A stretch of 64,000 nt of DNA, taken from the NCBI RefSeq assembly GCF_023955655.1, contig NZ_JAMXHT010000006.1, positions 248,001 to 312,000 on the forward strand. The letters are read 5' to 3'. The notes beneath the pieces are model-generated. The model had not been told where the DNA came from, made no database searches, and was given only the letters and a program-made list of their open reading frames with translations. Every line of letters begins with the position of its first letter. Positions within the stretch are counted from its first letter, which is position 1. The stretch comes from Ralstonia soli. Lineage in GTDB: Bacteria > Pseudomonadota > Gammaproteobacteria > Burkholderiales > Burkholderiaceae. Positions 35,918-44,908 of this stretch are shown here, in pieces. Made by a program: the position numbers and the translations under genes.

Positions 35918-37087
35918 ATGTCCGCCACCCCAACGTCCTCATTCGAAACGAACCTGGATGCGCGCTTGCCAGCCGACGAGGCCGGCATGCTCGCGCTGGT
36001 GGCGCAGATCCGTTCCTGGGGTGCCGAACTCGGCTTCGATGCCGTCCGCATCGCCGATGTCGACCTGTCGCACGCGGAAGAAGGGCTCCAGACGTGGCTT
36101 GCGCAGGGGTTTCACGGTGACATGGATTATATGGCGAACCATGGCATGCTCCGCGCCCGCCCGGCCGAACTTGTTGCCGGAACGGTACGCGCCATCGTCG
36201 CGCGGATGCCGTATCTGCCACATGGCACCCATTCGGGCGCCGGTCAGCAAGCCGCGCACAGCGACTGGCGCGCCGTCGAGTGGGATCGCCTGCGCCGCCC
36301 GCACGACGCCACCGTCTCGCTCTACGCGCGCGGCCGCGACTATCACAAGGTGCTACGCCAACGCCTCCAAAAGCTGGCCGAAAAGATTGCCGGCGCCGTC
36401 GGGCCGTATGGCTTTCGCGTGTTCACCGATTCCGCACCCGTGCTGGAAGTGGCGCTGGCCAGCAACGGCGGCCTGGGCTGGCGCGGCAAGCACACGCTGC
36501 TGCTCGACCGCGATGCGGGCTCGATGTTCTTCCTCGGCGAGATCCTGATCGACCTGCCCTTCCCCGTCGATCCGCCCGTGGAGCCGCACTGCGGCAACTG
36601 CACGCGCTGCATCGACGTGTGCCCCACGCAGGCCATCGTCGCGCCGTACACGGTGGACGCGCGCCGCTGCATCTCGTACCTGACCATCGAGCACAAGGGC
36701 AGCATCCCGGTCGAGTTGCGCGCGGCACTGGGCAACCGCGTCTACGGCTGCGACGACTGCCAGCTCATCTGCCCGTGGAACAAGTTTGCGGTGCCGGCCA
36801 ACCTGCACGACTTTGACGTGCGCAACGGGCTGGACTCGGCCACGCTGGCCGGCTTGTTCTGCTGGACCGACGCAGAATTCAACCAGCGGCTCGAAGGCAG
36901 CCCGATCCGCCGCATCGGGCACGAGCGCTGGCTGCGCAACATTGCCGTGGCCATCGGCAACGCGCTGCGCGGGCCGCTGCCCGACACCGTACGCGCGCAG
37001 CTGATTGCCGCTCTGCATGCGCGTGCCGAAGATGCATCGGAACTCGTGCGTGAACACGTGACCTGGGCGCTGGCACAAGCGACGTGA
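35918..37087 (+). CDS. queG: Epoxyqueuosine reductase
   Basis: A 389-residue cobalamin- and Fe-S-dependent enzyme doing the last step of queuosine formation in tRNA. Two 4Fe-4S motifs are present: CGNCTRCIDVCPTQAI (about residues 225-240) and the second with GCDDCQLICPWNK (about 277-289). N-terminal HGDMDYMANH and the SLYARGRDYHKVL segment are typical. The C-terminal HEAT-like part ends with the REHVTWALAQ helix. ATG 35918 is chosen by homology; the longer frame overlaps tsaE. Confidence 0.95.
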   Translation: MSATPTSSFETNLDARLPADEAGMLALVAQIRSWGAELGFDAVRIADVDLSHAEEGLQTWLAQGFHGDMDYMANHGMLRARPAELVAGTVRAIVARMPYLPHGTHSGAGQQAAHSDWRAVEWDRLRRPHDATVSLYARGRDYHKVLRQRLQKLAEKIAGAVGPYGFRVFTDSAPVLEVALASNGGLGWRGKHTLLLDRDAGSMFFLGEILIDLPFPVDPPVEPHCGNCTRCIDVCPTQAIVAPYTVDARRCISYLTIEHKGSIPVELRAALGNRVYGCDDCQLICPWNKFAVPANLHDFDVRNGLDSATLAGLFCWTDAEFNQRLEGSPIRRIGHERWLRNIAVAIGNALRGPLPDTVRAQLIAALHARAEDASELVREHVTWALAQAT

Positions 37088-37157
37088 GCACACGCTCCTT
37101 GACCACGTAGCGCGTCAAGACCGAGTGCCTGCTTTAATCGGACCTTCCTGGTTCATC

Positions 37158-37189
37158 CGCATATTGTTTTTAAAACAAAACAATATGCG
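37158..37189. repeat. Perfect 13-bp inverted repeat, AT-rich
   Basis: CGCATATTGTTTT (37158-37170) and AAAACAATATGCG (37177-37189) around TAAAAC. It lies in the gap between queG and the chalcone-isomerase-like gene. No T-tract follows on either strand, so it looks more like a protein-binding site than a terminator. Confidence 0.65.
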
Positions 37190-37343
37190 CCTATAGCATA
37201 AGGAAATGAAATCTTGCTTAACGCTGCTGCCAGCAGGGCCTTACGCCGCCTGGCCTGCAAACGCTTGCGCATCAGGGCAGATACCAATTGTTAGCAAATA
37301 AAATATCGGGAAAATGGCGGCTTAATCTCAAACCGCTCATTTC

Positions 37344-38006
37344 ATGTTCTCCGCCCTTGCTGATCTCCGCCGCGCATTGCAGGTTGCCGTGCGTGCCCGC
37401 GCATCGTTGCGCCTGTCTGCCCTTCGGCGCGCGTGGCGCGGTGGCGTGATGGGCGTGCTGCTGTGCGCCGCCTGCGCGGCGCCGGCATGGGCCACGGTGA
37501 AGGTCGAGGGCGTGCCATTCGATGAAGCCACCCAGATGGCTGGTCGCGAGCTGTTGCTCAACGGCACGGGCCTGCGTTCGGTGTTCGTCATCAAAGGGTA
37601 CGTGGCGGGGCTGTACCTGCCCGAGCGCGCGAAGAACGCGGCAGTCGTGCTGGGCATGAAGGGGCCAAAGCGGCTGCAGATTCACCCGCTGCGCGACGTG
37701 GGCGCCGACACCTTCATCCACGCGCTGAACGACGGCATCCACCGCAACCAAACCGAAATCCAGATGACGCGGCTGGCTGATCGCCTGACGCAGCTCGAAG
37801 ACGCGATGCGCCAGATCGGCTCCACCAAGCGCGGCGACACCATCAATTTCGACTACACGCCCGACGCGGGCACCACCATCACCATCAACGGTGTGGCACG
37901 CACCCGGGCCATCCCCGGCGAAGATTTCTACCAGGCCGTGCTCAGCATCTTCATCGGCAACAATCCGGTCGATCGGGATCTGAAAAGCGGGCTACTCGGC
38001 AGCTGA
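37344..38006 (+). CDS. Exported chalcone-isomerase-like domain protein
   Basis: A 220-residue protein with a long basic N-terminus, a hydrophobic signal segment at about 35-50 ending PAWA, and a CHI-like domain (VEGVPFDEATQMAGRELLLNGTGLRSVFVIKGYVAGLYLPE) as in many proteobacterial exported proteins of unknown role. The plant enzyme's flavonoid chemistry is not implied. A Met at residue 36 is a possible shorter start. Confidence 0.8.
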   Translation: MFSALADLRRALQVAVRARASLRLSALRRAWRGGVMGVLLCAACAAPAWATVKVEGVPFDEATQMAGRELLLNGTGLRSVFVIKGYVAGLYLPERAKNAAVVLGMKGPKRLQIHPLRDVGADTFIHALNDGIHRNQTEIQMTRLADRLTQLEDAMRQIGSTKRGDTINFDYTPDAGTTITINGVARTRAIPGEDFYQAVLSIFIGNNPVDRDLKSGLLGS

Positions 38007-38081
38007 GCAGCCACGCCCGGCGGCCCGGTGCGGGACGGCATGCTAGATTCTCAGGATCGTTTCCCCACGCCGGACTCCGTC

Positions 38082-38558
38082 ATGCCGCCCCCATTCGAAG
38101 CCGTCCTCGAAGCGCCCTTCGGCAAGCTGGGCGTGCGCGCTGCTGGGGGCGCGCTGCGCGAACTCGTCTACCTGCCGGAGAGCACGCCCGCTGTCGACTC
38201 CGATGACGACCTGATCCGCACATTGGCCCGCCAGCTCGACGCGTACTACAGCAACCCCAACGCCACGTTCGACGTGCCGTTCGCCCCTGCCGGCACCGAT
38301 TTCCAGCGCCGTGTGTGGAACGCCATCCGCGCCATCCCGTGCGGCAGCGTCATCACCTACGGCACCATCGCCAAGCAGATCGGCAGCGTGCCGCGCGCGG
38401 TGGGCCAGGCGTGCGGCGACAACGGGTTCCCGATCCTCATCCCGTGCCACCGCGTGGTGAGCGCCTCGGGCATCGGCGGGTTCTCGCACCACACCGACGG
38501 CTACCTGCTGAACATCAAGCACTGGCTGCTGCGCCACGAAGGCGTGATGCTGATATGA
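38082..38558 (+). CDS. ogt: Methylated-DNA--protein-cysteine methyltransferase
   Basis: A 158-residue suicide repair protein transferring alkyl groups from O6-alkylguanine to its own Cys. The DNA-binding helix region ITYGTIAKQIGSVPRAVGQACGDN and the active site IPCHRVV are intact. Start 38082 (MPPPFEAVLEAPFG) is chosen where homology begins; an ATG at 38040 adds 14 residues and has a GGGA box. The stop overlaps the xerD start as ATGA, so the two are translationally coupled. Confidence 0.9.
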   Translation: MPPPFEAVLEAPFGKLGVRAAGGALRELVYLPESTPAVDSDDDLIRTLARQLDAYYSNPNATFDVPFAPAGTDFQRRVWNAIRAIPCGSVITYGTIAKQIGSVPRAVGQACGDNGFPILIPCHRVVSASGIGGFSHHTDGYLLNIKHWLLRHEGVMLI

Positions 38559-39490
38559 GCAAGGCTGCATTGAAGAACACCGAAGCGCCCGCCCTGCCCC
38601 CGCAGAGCGCGGATGCCATCCAGCGCTTTTGCGATGCGCTGTGGCTCGAGGACGGCCTCGCGCGCAACACGCTCGACGCGTATCGGCGCGACCTGACGCT
38701 CTACGCGCAGTGGCTGGCCGAGCGCCACAAAGCCATCGCCGACACCGAAGACGGTGACCTGGCGGATTACTTTGCGGCACGCCATGCCGAGAGCCGCGCC
38801 TCCACCGCCAACCGGCGTCGCACCGTGTTCAAGCGCTTCTTCGTGTGGGCCCTGCGCGAGCACGTGGTGAGCACCGATCCGTCGCGCCTGCTGCCTACGG
38901 CCAAGCAGCCGCCACGCTATCCGAAGACATTATCGGAAGCGCAGGTCGAGGCGCTCATCAGCGCGCCCGATGTCGACACGCCGCTGGGCCTGCGCGACCG
39001 CGCGATGATCGAGCTGATGTATGCGAGCGGCCTGCGCGTGTCGGAGATCGTCGCGTTGAAGACGGTGGAGATCGGCCTGAACGAAGGCGTGGTGCGCGTG
39101 ATCGGCGGCAAGGGCGGCAAGGATCGCTTGGTGCCCTTCGGCGCAGAGGCTGGAGATTGGCTGCGACGCTATCTGCGCGATGGCCGCACCGCGCTGCTCG
39201 GCGAGCGCACCGCTGATGCGCTCTTCGTGACAGCACGCGGCGAAGGCATGACGCGCCAGGCGTTCTGGCACATCATCAAACGCTACGCGTTGCGCGCGGA
39301 CATTCGCGCGCCGCTCTCCCCGCACACGCTGCGGCACGCATTTGCCACGCACCTGCTCAACCACGGCGCCGACTTGCGCGTGGTGCAGATGCTGCTCGGC
39401 CACGCGGATATTTCCACCACGCAGATCTACACCCACGTCGCGCGCGAGCGCTTGCGCACGTTGCATGCGCAGCACCATCCGCGCGGATAG
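38555..39490 (+). CDS. xerD: Tyrosine recombinase XerD
   Basis: A 311-residue site-specific recombinase resolving chromosome dimers with XerC at dif. The N-terminal SAM-like core-binding domain covers residues about 22-110; catalytic residues are Arg in SGLRVSE, Lys in GKGGKDR, HTLRHAFATHLL, GH in LLGHADIST and the nucleophile Tyr in TQIYTHV. Length and the ERLRTLHAQHHPR end are typical of XerD. It follows ogt with a 4-nt overlap. Confidence 0.95.
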   Translation: MSKAALKNTEAPALPPQSADAIQRFCDALWLEDGLARNTLDAYRRDLTLYAQWLAERHKAIADTEDGDLADYFAARHAESRASTANRRRTVFKRFFVWALREHVVSTDPSRLLPTAKQPPRYPKTLSEAQVEALISAPDVDTPLGLRDRAMIELMYASGLRVSEIVALKTVEIGLNEGVVRVIGGKGGKDRLVPFGAEAGDWLRRYLRDGRTALLGERTADALFVTARGEGMTRQAFWHIIKRYALRADIRAPLSPHTLRHAFATHLLNHGADLRVVQMLLGHADISTTQIYTHVARERLRTLHAQHHPRG

Positions 39491-39508
39491 CGTTGTCCCC
39501 TTTCTCGC

Positions 39509-40000
39509 ATGAGCAAGTCCAAACACGTTTCCGAAACGCCGGCCACGCAGTTCCTCAAGGCACACGGCGTCGCCTTTACCGAACACACGTACGACTATGT
39601 CGACAAGGGCGGCACGACCGAGTCGTCGCGTCAGCTCGGCGTGGACGAGCACCACGTCGTCAAGACGCTGGTGATGGAAGACGAACACGCCAAGCCGCTG
39701 ATCGTGCTCATGCACGGCGATTGTTCGGTCTCCACCAAGAACCTCGCGCGCCAGACAGGCCGCAAGAGTGTGCAGCCGTGCAAGCCCGAGGTGGCGCAGC
39801 GGCACAGCGGCTACCTGGTCGGCGGCACGTCGCCGTTTGGCGTGCGCAAGGCGATGCCGGTGTACGTGGAAGCGTCCGTGCTGGAGCTGGATCGCATCTA
39901 CATCAACGGCGGGCGGCGCGGCTTTCTGGTAAGCATTGCGCCCAGCGCGCTGACCACAGTGCTGAACGCGCAGCCCGTCAACTGTGCAAACCCCGATTGA
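39509..40000 (+). CDS. ybaK: YbaK/EbsC-type aminoacyl-tRNA deacylase
   Basis: A 163-residue trans-editing protein; E. coli YbaK removes Cys from mischarged tRNAPro. Family segments: VVKTLVMEDEHAKPLIVLMHGDCSVSTKNLA, YLVGGTSPFGVRKAMPVYVE and INGGRRGFLVSI. It is 18 nt downstream of xerD and probably in the same transcript. Confidence 0.9.
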   Translation: MSKSKHVSETPATQFLKAHGVAFTEHTYDYVDKGGTTESSRQLGVDEHHVVKTLVMEDEHAKPLIVLMHGDCSVSTKNLARQTGRKSVQPCKPEVAQRHSGYLVGGTSPFGVRKAMPVYVEASVLELDRIYINGGRRGFLVSIAPSALTTVLNAQPVNCANPD

Positions 40001-40070
40001 AACGAACGCGGCGGCTGGGGCACCCTACGGCCCGCGCTACAATCCCGCAGCCTGATTTCACAGAAGAGCT

Positions 40071-40694
40071 ATGTCCCTAGTCGTCGCAACCGTCCTTTTT
40101 GCCGTGGCCGCCTACCTGATCGGCTCCGTCTCGTTTGCCGTGGTGGTCAGCCGCGCGATGGGTCTGGCGGACCCGCGCACCTATGGCTCGGGCAATCCGG
40201 GTGCCACTAACGTGCTGCGCTCGGGCAACAAGAAGGCCGCGATCCTGACGTTGCTGGGCGATGCGGCCAAGGGCTGGCTGGCGGTGTGGGCAGCGCTTCT
40301 GCTGGCGCCGCGCTTTGGTGTGGATGAGACGGGCATCGCACTGGTGGTGATTGCCGTGTTCCTCGGTCACCTGTTTCCCGTGTTCCACCGCTTTGCGGGC
40401 GGCAAGGGCGTGGCCACGGCGGCGGGCATTCTGCTGGCGATCAACGTGTGGCTGGGGCTGGCGACGCTGGCCACGTGGCTCATCATCGCGGTGTTCTTCC
40501 GCTACTCGTCGCTGGCGGCGCTGGTGTCGGCGGTGTTTGCGCCGTTCTTCTACGTGCTGATGTTCGGCTTCGACTGGGTTGCCGGGGCCGTTGCGCTGAT
40601 GGCCGTGCTGCTGATCGCGCGCCATCGCGCCAACATCGCCAAGCTGCTGGCCGGCAAGGAAAGCCGCATCGGCGAGAAGAAGAAAGCCGCTTAA
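40071..40694 (+). CDS. plsY: Glycerol-3-phosphate acyltransferase PlsY
   Basis: A 207-residue integral-membrane acyltransferase using acyl-phosphate to make lysophosphatidate. The three cytosolic motifs are present: [19 protein letters not shown] ([10 protein letters not shown]), [18 protein letters not shown] and the later [18 protein letters not shown] -10-like hexamer is at 40038-40043. Its TAA stop shares bases with the stop of the convergent regulator gene. Confidence 0.95.
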   Translation: MSLVVATVLFAVAAYLIGSVSFAVVVSRAMGLADPRTYGSGNPGATNVLRSGNKKAAILTLLGDAAKGWLAVWAALLLAPRFGVDETGIALVVIAVFLGHLFPVFHRFAGGKGVATAAGILLAINVWLGLATLATWLIIAVFFRYSSLAALVSAVFAPFFYVLMFGFDWVAGAVALMAVLLIARHRANIAKLLAGKESRIGEKKKAA

Positions 40695-41707
40695 TTGCGC
40701 AGCTCGGCGCGCACCGAATGGGCGCGCCGATGTTCCCCCGGCGGCCGCCCCGTGTGCCGCCGGATCAACCGCCGGAAGGCAGACATGTCCTGATAGCCGC
40801 ACTGCTCGGCAATCGTTGTCAGGCTCAGCGTGCTGACCTCCAACAGGTGACATGCGCGCTCCACGCGCAGCCGATGCAGCAATTGCAGCGGCGACATCCC
40901 CACCGTCTTCGTGAAATGCCGCAGCAACGTGCGCTCGCTGGTTGAAGCGGCGGCGGCGAGTTTTCCTAGATCGAACGCTTCGTGCAGATGCTGCTGCAGA
41001 TAACGCCGCGCACGCAGGACCACGCTGTCGCGGATGGCAGGCTTGCTGCGCAGCCAGATGCCGATGGCCTCGCCGCGTGAGGGGTGGTCGAGTACCGTGT
41101 TGCCCAGCGTGCGCGCGAGCCGCGCATCGGCCAGCCGCCCGACCACGCGATGCATGAGCGCCACACCGTGCTCCATCGCCCGCGCGGTGATGACGTTGCC
41201 GCTGCTGACGATGGCCTGCGCCGGCACCACTTTCAGCCGCGGCCAATTGCCCTGCACCCACCCTGCGATCAGCCACGTCACCGTCAGCCGTTGCCCGGCG
41301 GGCAGCACGTCGGCCAGCATGGCCACCCCCGTAAACGACGACGCCACCAGCCGCCCCGCCTCCAGGTAGCGGCGAATCGTGGCGCGCTCCACCTCCAGCA
41401 AGGTCAGGCGCTGCTCCAGCGTGCCGATGTGGTCGAAATGCAGCGGCGGCACGATCAGCGCATCACCGAGTTCGGCATCGTCTTTCGGCAGGGCATCGCA
41501 ACGGCACGCGAGCGTTGTTGCGGCCGCCTGCCAACGCGCCGGATCCCGCGCGACGAGCCGCCAGCCAAACACCGGCGCCCCGGCGGCGTTGGTCCGCTTG
41601 CCGGCCTGCATGGAGGCGAGCGCATTGGCCACGCCAAGCGTGTCGGCAGCGGTTGCGAGCGTGGAAAAGCCGGCGTCGGGAAAGGTCAGCAGATCGATCT
41701 TGGGCAT
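40691..41707 (-). CDS. GlxA-type AraC family regulator
   Basis: A 338-residue regulator with an N-terminal DJ-1/PfpI-like domain (residues about 1-190; the nucleophile-elbow region reads [13 protein letters not shown] with Ser rather than Cys) and a C-terminal AraC helix-turn-helix pair (about 225-330; [34 protein letters not shown], then [22 protein letters not shown]). Start 41707 chosen by homology. It is divergent from the AHL acylase gene 157 nt away and may regulate it. Confidence 0.88.
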   Translation of the reverse strand: MPKIDLLTFPDAGFSTLATAADTLGVANALASMQAGKRTNAAGAPVFGWRLVARDPARWQAAATTLACRCDALPKDDAELGDALIVPPLHFDHIGTLEQRLTLLEVERATIRRYLEAGRLVASSFTGVAMLADVLPAGQRLTVTWLIAGWVQGNWPRLKVVPAQAIVSSGNVITARAMEHGVALMHRVVGRLADARLARTLGNTVLDHPSRGEAIGIWLRSKPAIRDSVVLRARRYLQQHLHEAFDLGKLAAAASTSERTLLRHFTKTVGMSPLQLLHRLRVERACHLLEVSTLSLTTIAEQCGYQDMSAFRRLIRRHTGRPPGEHRRAHSVRAELRN

Positions 41708-41864
41708 GCCGGAGTATAGGCGCGGGCGGCACACTGTGTGGCGATATTGACCCCATCTTTGGCGGGAATACCTCTTTCAGATTCGACCCTATCCGCCTGA
41801 GGATGCGACGGTGGCTGCGCACAGACACAGCCGCCCATAACGACACCGACATCAGGAGACACGT

Positions 41865-44246
41865 ATGACGCAGGGATTTGCACTGCGCAGCACACTTGCC
41901 ATGGCCGCACTCGCGGCACTGGCGGGCTGCGCAAGCACCGCCGAGAGTGGCTGGGCCACGCCTTCGGATACCGGCCTCTCGGCCGAGATCAGCCGCACCC
42001 GCTTCGGCATTCCGCACATCCGCGCCAACGACTACGCCAGCCTCGGCTTCGGCATGGCCTATGCCTACGCGCAGGACAACGTCTGCCTGCTGGCCGACCA
42101 GGTCGTCACCGTCAACGGTGAGCGCTCGAAGACGTTCGGGCCGGAAGGCACCGTCACCGTCTCGTTCAAACCGATCCCGAACACGCAGTCGGATGCGTTC
42201 TTCAAGAGCGCGTTCGACGAAGCTGGCCTGCGCGCAGGCTATGCGCAGATGTCGCCCGAAGCGCGCGAACTGCTGCGCGGCTACATCGCCGGCTACAACC
42301 GCTACCTGAAGGACACGCCGGCGGCCAATCGCCCTGCAGCCTGCCGCAACGCCGCCTGGGTGCGCCCGCTCACGCTGGCCGACATGATGCTGATGGGCGA
42401 AGAGAAAGCCATCCAGGCCAGCGCGGGCGCCATGCTGCAGAGCATCGTGGCCGCGCAACCGCCAGGCGGTGCGCCCGTGTCGGCTGTTCCGCCGCACGCC
42501 GTTGACACCGCCGCGCTCGACCGCGACCTGCAGCTGCGCGACATGCCCATCGGCTCCAACGGCTGGGCCTTCGGCAAGGCCGCCACGGACAACGGCCGCG
42601 GCGTGCTGCTCGGCAACCCGCACTTCCCGTGGACGACCACCAACCGCTTCTACCAGGTGCACCTAACGGTGCCCGGCGAGCTGGACGTGATGGGCGCATC
42701 GATTGCCGCCTTCCCCGTCGTCAGCATCGGCTTCAACAAGGACGTGGCGTGGACGCACACCGTCTCCACCGGCCGCCGCTTCACGGTGTTCGAACTCAAG
42801 CTGGCCGAGGGCGACCCGACCACCTACCTCATCGACGGCAAGCCGCACAAGATGACCACGCGCACCGTGGCCTTTGACGTGAAGCTGCCCGACGGCCGCA
42901 TCGAGCGCCGCACGCACACGTTCTACAACACCGTGTACGGCCCCGTGCTGTCGATGCCCGCGGGCGGCATGCCATGGACCTCGCAGAAGGCCTACACGCT
43001 GCGCGACGCCAACCGCAACAACACGCGTTCGATCGACACATGGCTACATATCGCGCAGGCGAAGGACGTGGCGGGCATCCGCCAGGCGATCGGCAACCTC
43101 GGCATTCCCTGGGTCAATACGATTGCCACCGACCGCAATGGCCGCGCGCTGTTTGCCGATGTGTCGACCACGCCGGATGTTTCCGCCGAAGCGCTCAAGC
43201 GCTGCGCGCCGTCGCCGCTGGCTGACAAGCTGTTCAAGGGCGTGGGGCTGGTGCTGCTCGACGGCTCGCGCAGCGCGTGCGACTGGCAAGCCGATCCCGC
43301 ATCGCCGGTGCCGGGCCTGGTGGCGCCCGCGCGCATGCCGGTGCTCGAGCGCGACGACTACGTCGCCAACAGCAACGACAGCTCGTGGCTGACCAACCCG
43401 GCGCAGAAGCTGACCGGCTTCTCGCCGGTGATGGGCTCGACCGACGTGCCGCAGCGTCTGCGCACCCGCATCGGCATCATCGAGATCGAGCGCCGCCTTG
43501 CCGGCACCGACGGCCTGTCCAGCAACAAGGTCAACCTGCCGAACCTGCAGGCGATGATCTTCCGCGATGCCAACCTTGCCGGCCATCTGGTGCGCGACGA
43601 TCTGCTCGCCGCGTGCAAGGCTGGTAGTGGCACCCTCGATGCCGATGTGCGCGACGGCTGCGCTGCCCTCGCGCAGTGGAACCTCACGGACAACGTCGAC
43701 GCCCGCGCCGCACATCTGTTCCGCGAGTTCTGGATGCGCGCCAAGGACATCCCGAACGTGTACGCAGTCGACTTCAATCCGGCTGACCCGATCCACACGC
43801 CGCGCAGCCTGCGCATGAGCGATGCGACGGTGCGCGCGGCCGTGTTCAAGGCGTTGAAGGAAGCCGTGGGTGCGGTTCGCACCGCCGGCTTCGCGTTGGA
43901 TGCCCCGCTGGGCACAGTGCAGGCGGCACACGCGCCGAATGGCCTCATCGCCCTGCAGGGCGGCGAAGAGTACGAAGGCGTGCTCAACAAGCTGTCGAGC
44001 CTGCCGATCGGGCCGAAGGGGCTGGAGGTGTATTTCGGCACCAGCTATATCCAGACCGTCACGTTCGACGACCAGGGCCCGGTGGCCGATGCCCTCCTGA
44101 CCTACGGCCAATCGACCGACCCGGCCTCGCCGCACGCGTTCGACCAGATGCGCGAGTTCTCGGCCAAGCGCTGGAACCGGCTGCCGTTCTCGCAAGCGGC
44201 CATCGCAGCGGACCCGGCGTTGAAGGTGACGAAGCTGTCGCAGTAA
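41865..44246 (+). CDS. N-acyl-homoserine lactone acylase (AiiD/Aac type, penicillin-acylase family)
   Basis: A 793-residue Ntn-hydrolase precursor. A signal with a lipobox-like LAALAGC (Cys22) is followed by the alpha chain, a linker and the self-cleavage site: Gly230 before the nucleophile Ser231 in PIGSNGWAFG. The beta chain includes GNPHFPWTTTNRFYQVHL and the SNDSSWLTNP Asn. Length and sequence fit the Ralstonia AiiD/Aac group, which removes the acyl chain from quorum-sensing lactones. An AGGAGA box precedes the ATG. Substrate range (lactone versus beta-lactam) cannot be read from sequence alone. Confidence 0.88.
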   Translation: MTQGFALRSTLAMAALAALAGCASTAESGWATPSDTGLSAEISRTRFGIPHIRANDYASLGFGMAYAYAQDNVCLLADQVVTVNGERSKTFGPEGTVTVSFKPIPNTQSDAFFKSAFDEAGLRAGYAQMSPEARELLRGYIAGYNRYLKDTPAANRPAACRNAAWVRPLTLADMMLMGEEKAIQASAGAMLQSIVAAQPPGGAPVSAVPPHAVDTAALDRDLQLRDMPIGSNGWAFGKAATDNGRGVLLGNPHFPWTTTNRFYQVHLTVPGELDVMGASIAAFPVVSIGFNKDVAWTHTVSTGRRFTVFELKLAEGDPTTYLIDGKPHKMTTRTVAFDVKLPDGRIERRTHTFYNTVYGPVLSMPAGGMPWTSQKAYTLRDANRNNTRSIDTWLHIAQAKDVAGIRQAIGNLGIPWVNTIATDRNGRALFADVSTTPDVSAEALKRCAPSPLADKLFKGVGLVLLDGSRSACDWQADPASPVPGLVAPARMPVLERDDYVANSNDSSWLTNPAQKLTGFSPVMGSTDVPQRLRTRIGIIEIERRLAGTDGLSSNKVNLPNLQAMIFRDANLAGHLVRDDLLAACKAGSGTLDADVRDGCAALAQWNLTDNVDARAAHLFREFWMRAKDIPNVYAVDFNPADPIHTPRSLRMSDATVRAAVFKALKEAVGAVRTAGFALDAPLGTVQAAHAPNGLIALQGGEEYEGVLNKLSSLPIGPKGLEVYFGTSYIQTVTFDDQGPVADALLTYGQSTDPASPHAFDQMREFSAKRWNRLPFSQAAIAADPALKVTKLSQ

Positions 44247-44269
44247 CGCCCAATCCGTCGGCGCTAATG

Positions 44270-44298
44270 CAAACGCCCCGCACGTGCGGGGCGTTTTG
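44270..44298. terminator. Bidirectional terminator
   Basis: A 29-bp near-perfect palindrome centred on GCACGTGC, with A- and T-tracts on the flanks, lies between the convergent acylase and yajQ genes. Confidence 0.88.
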
Positions 44299-44317
44299 CC
44301 TGGATGACCAACCGATC

Positions 44318-44803
44318 TCAGTCGCGGAAGTTGTTGAAATCCAGCGGCGTGTCGCTCACGTCCTTGCGCAGCATGGCGATCACGCTTTGCAGATCATCGC
44401 GCTTGGCGCCGGTCACGCGCACCGCATCCCCCTGGATGCTGGCCTGGACCTTGATCTTGCTGTCCTTGATCGTCTTGACGATCTTCTTGGCCAGGTCACC
44501 CGACACGCCCTTCTTGATCTTGACGACCTGCTTCATCTTGTCGCCGCCGATCTTCTGCTTGTCCTGGTAGTCCAGGAAGCGCACGTCGACGTTGCGCTTG
44601 GCCATCTTGTTCATCAGCACGTCGTTCACCTGGCCGATTTTGAAATCGTCATCGGCAAACAGCGTGAGTTCCTGCTCCTTGTGCTCGACGCGGGCGTCGG
44701 AGCCCTTGAAGTCGAATCGCGTCGAAATCTCTTTGTTGGCCTGTTCCACGGCGTTCTTCACTTCCACCATGTTGGCTTCGCATACCACGTCAAACGACGG
44801 CAT
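44318..44803 (-). CDS. yajQ: YajQ-family nucleotide-binding protein
   Basis: A 161-residue protein of the YajQ family, some members of which bind cyclic-di-GMP and act as transcription co-factors in virulence control. Hallmarks: [11 protein letters not shown] at the start, [30 protein letters not shown] and the C-terminal [17 protein letters not shown]. The start at 44803 is clear, with the MPSFD opening shared by the family. With the HD-GYP gene at 7610 it is one of two c-di-GMP-related genes here. Confidence 0.93.
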   Translation of the reverse strand: MPSFDVVCEANMVEVKNAVEQANKEISTRFDFKGSDARVEHKEQELTLFADDDFKIGQVNDVLMNKMAKRNVDVRFLDYQDKQKIGGDKMKQVVKIKKGVSGDLAKKIVKTIKDSKIKVQASIQGDAVRVTGAKRDDLQSVIAMLRKDVSDTPLDFNNFRD

Positions 44804-44875
44804 CGTGTTCTCCTTGCAGACTTGAATCGGGTTGCTGCGGCAGCTTCCTGCGGGTGCCGCGTGCGCCATGGCTTC

Positions 44876-44881
44876 TATAAT
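44876..44881 (+). promoter_or_regulatory. -10 box of murB
   Basis: A perfect TATAAT lies 27 nt before the murB start codon; no convincing -35 is seen at 16-18 nt. Confidence 0.4.
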
Positions 44882-44908
44882 CCGGGCTTTCCCAGCAGAT
44901 TTGGCGCC

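Noticed and set aside
44267-44908. N-terminal extension of murB through the yajQ region
   Set aside because: Runs antisense through yajQ; MurB homology begins at 44909 and a TATAAT lies just before it.
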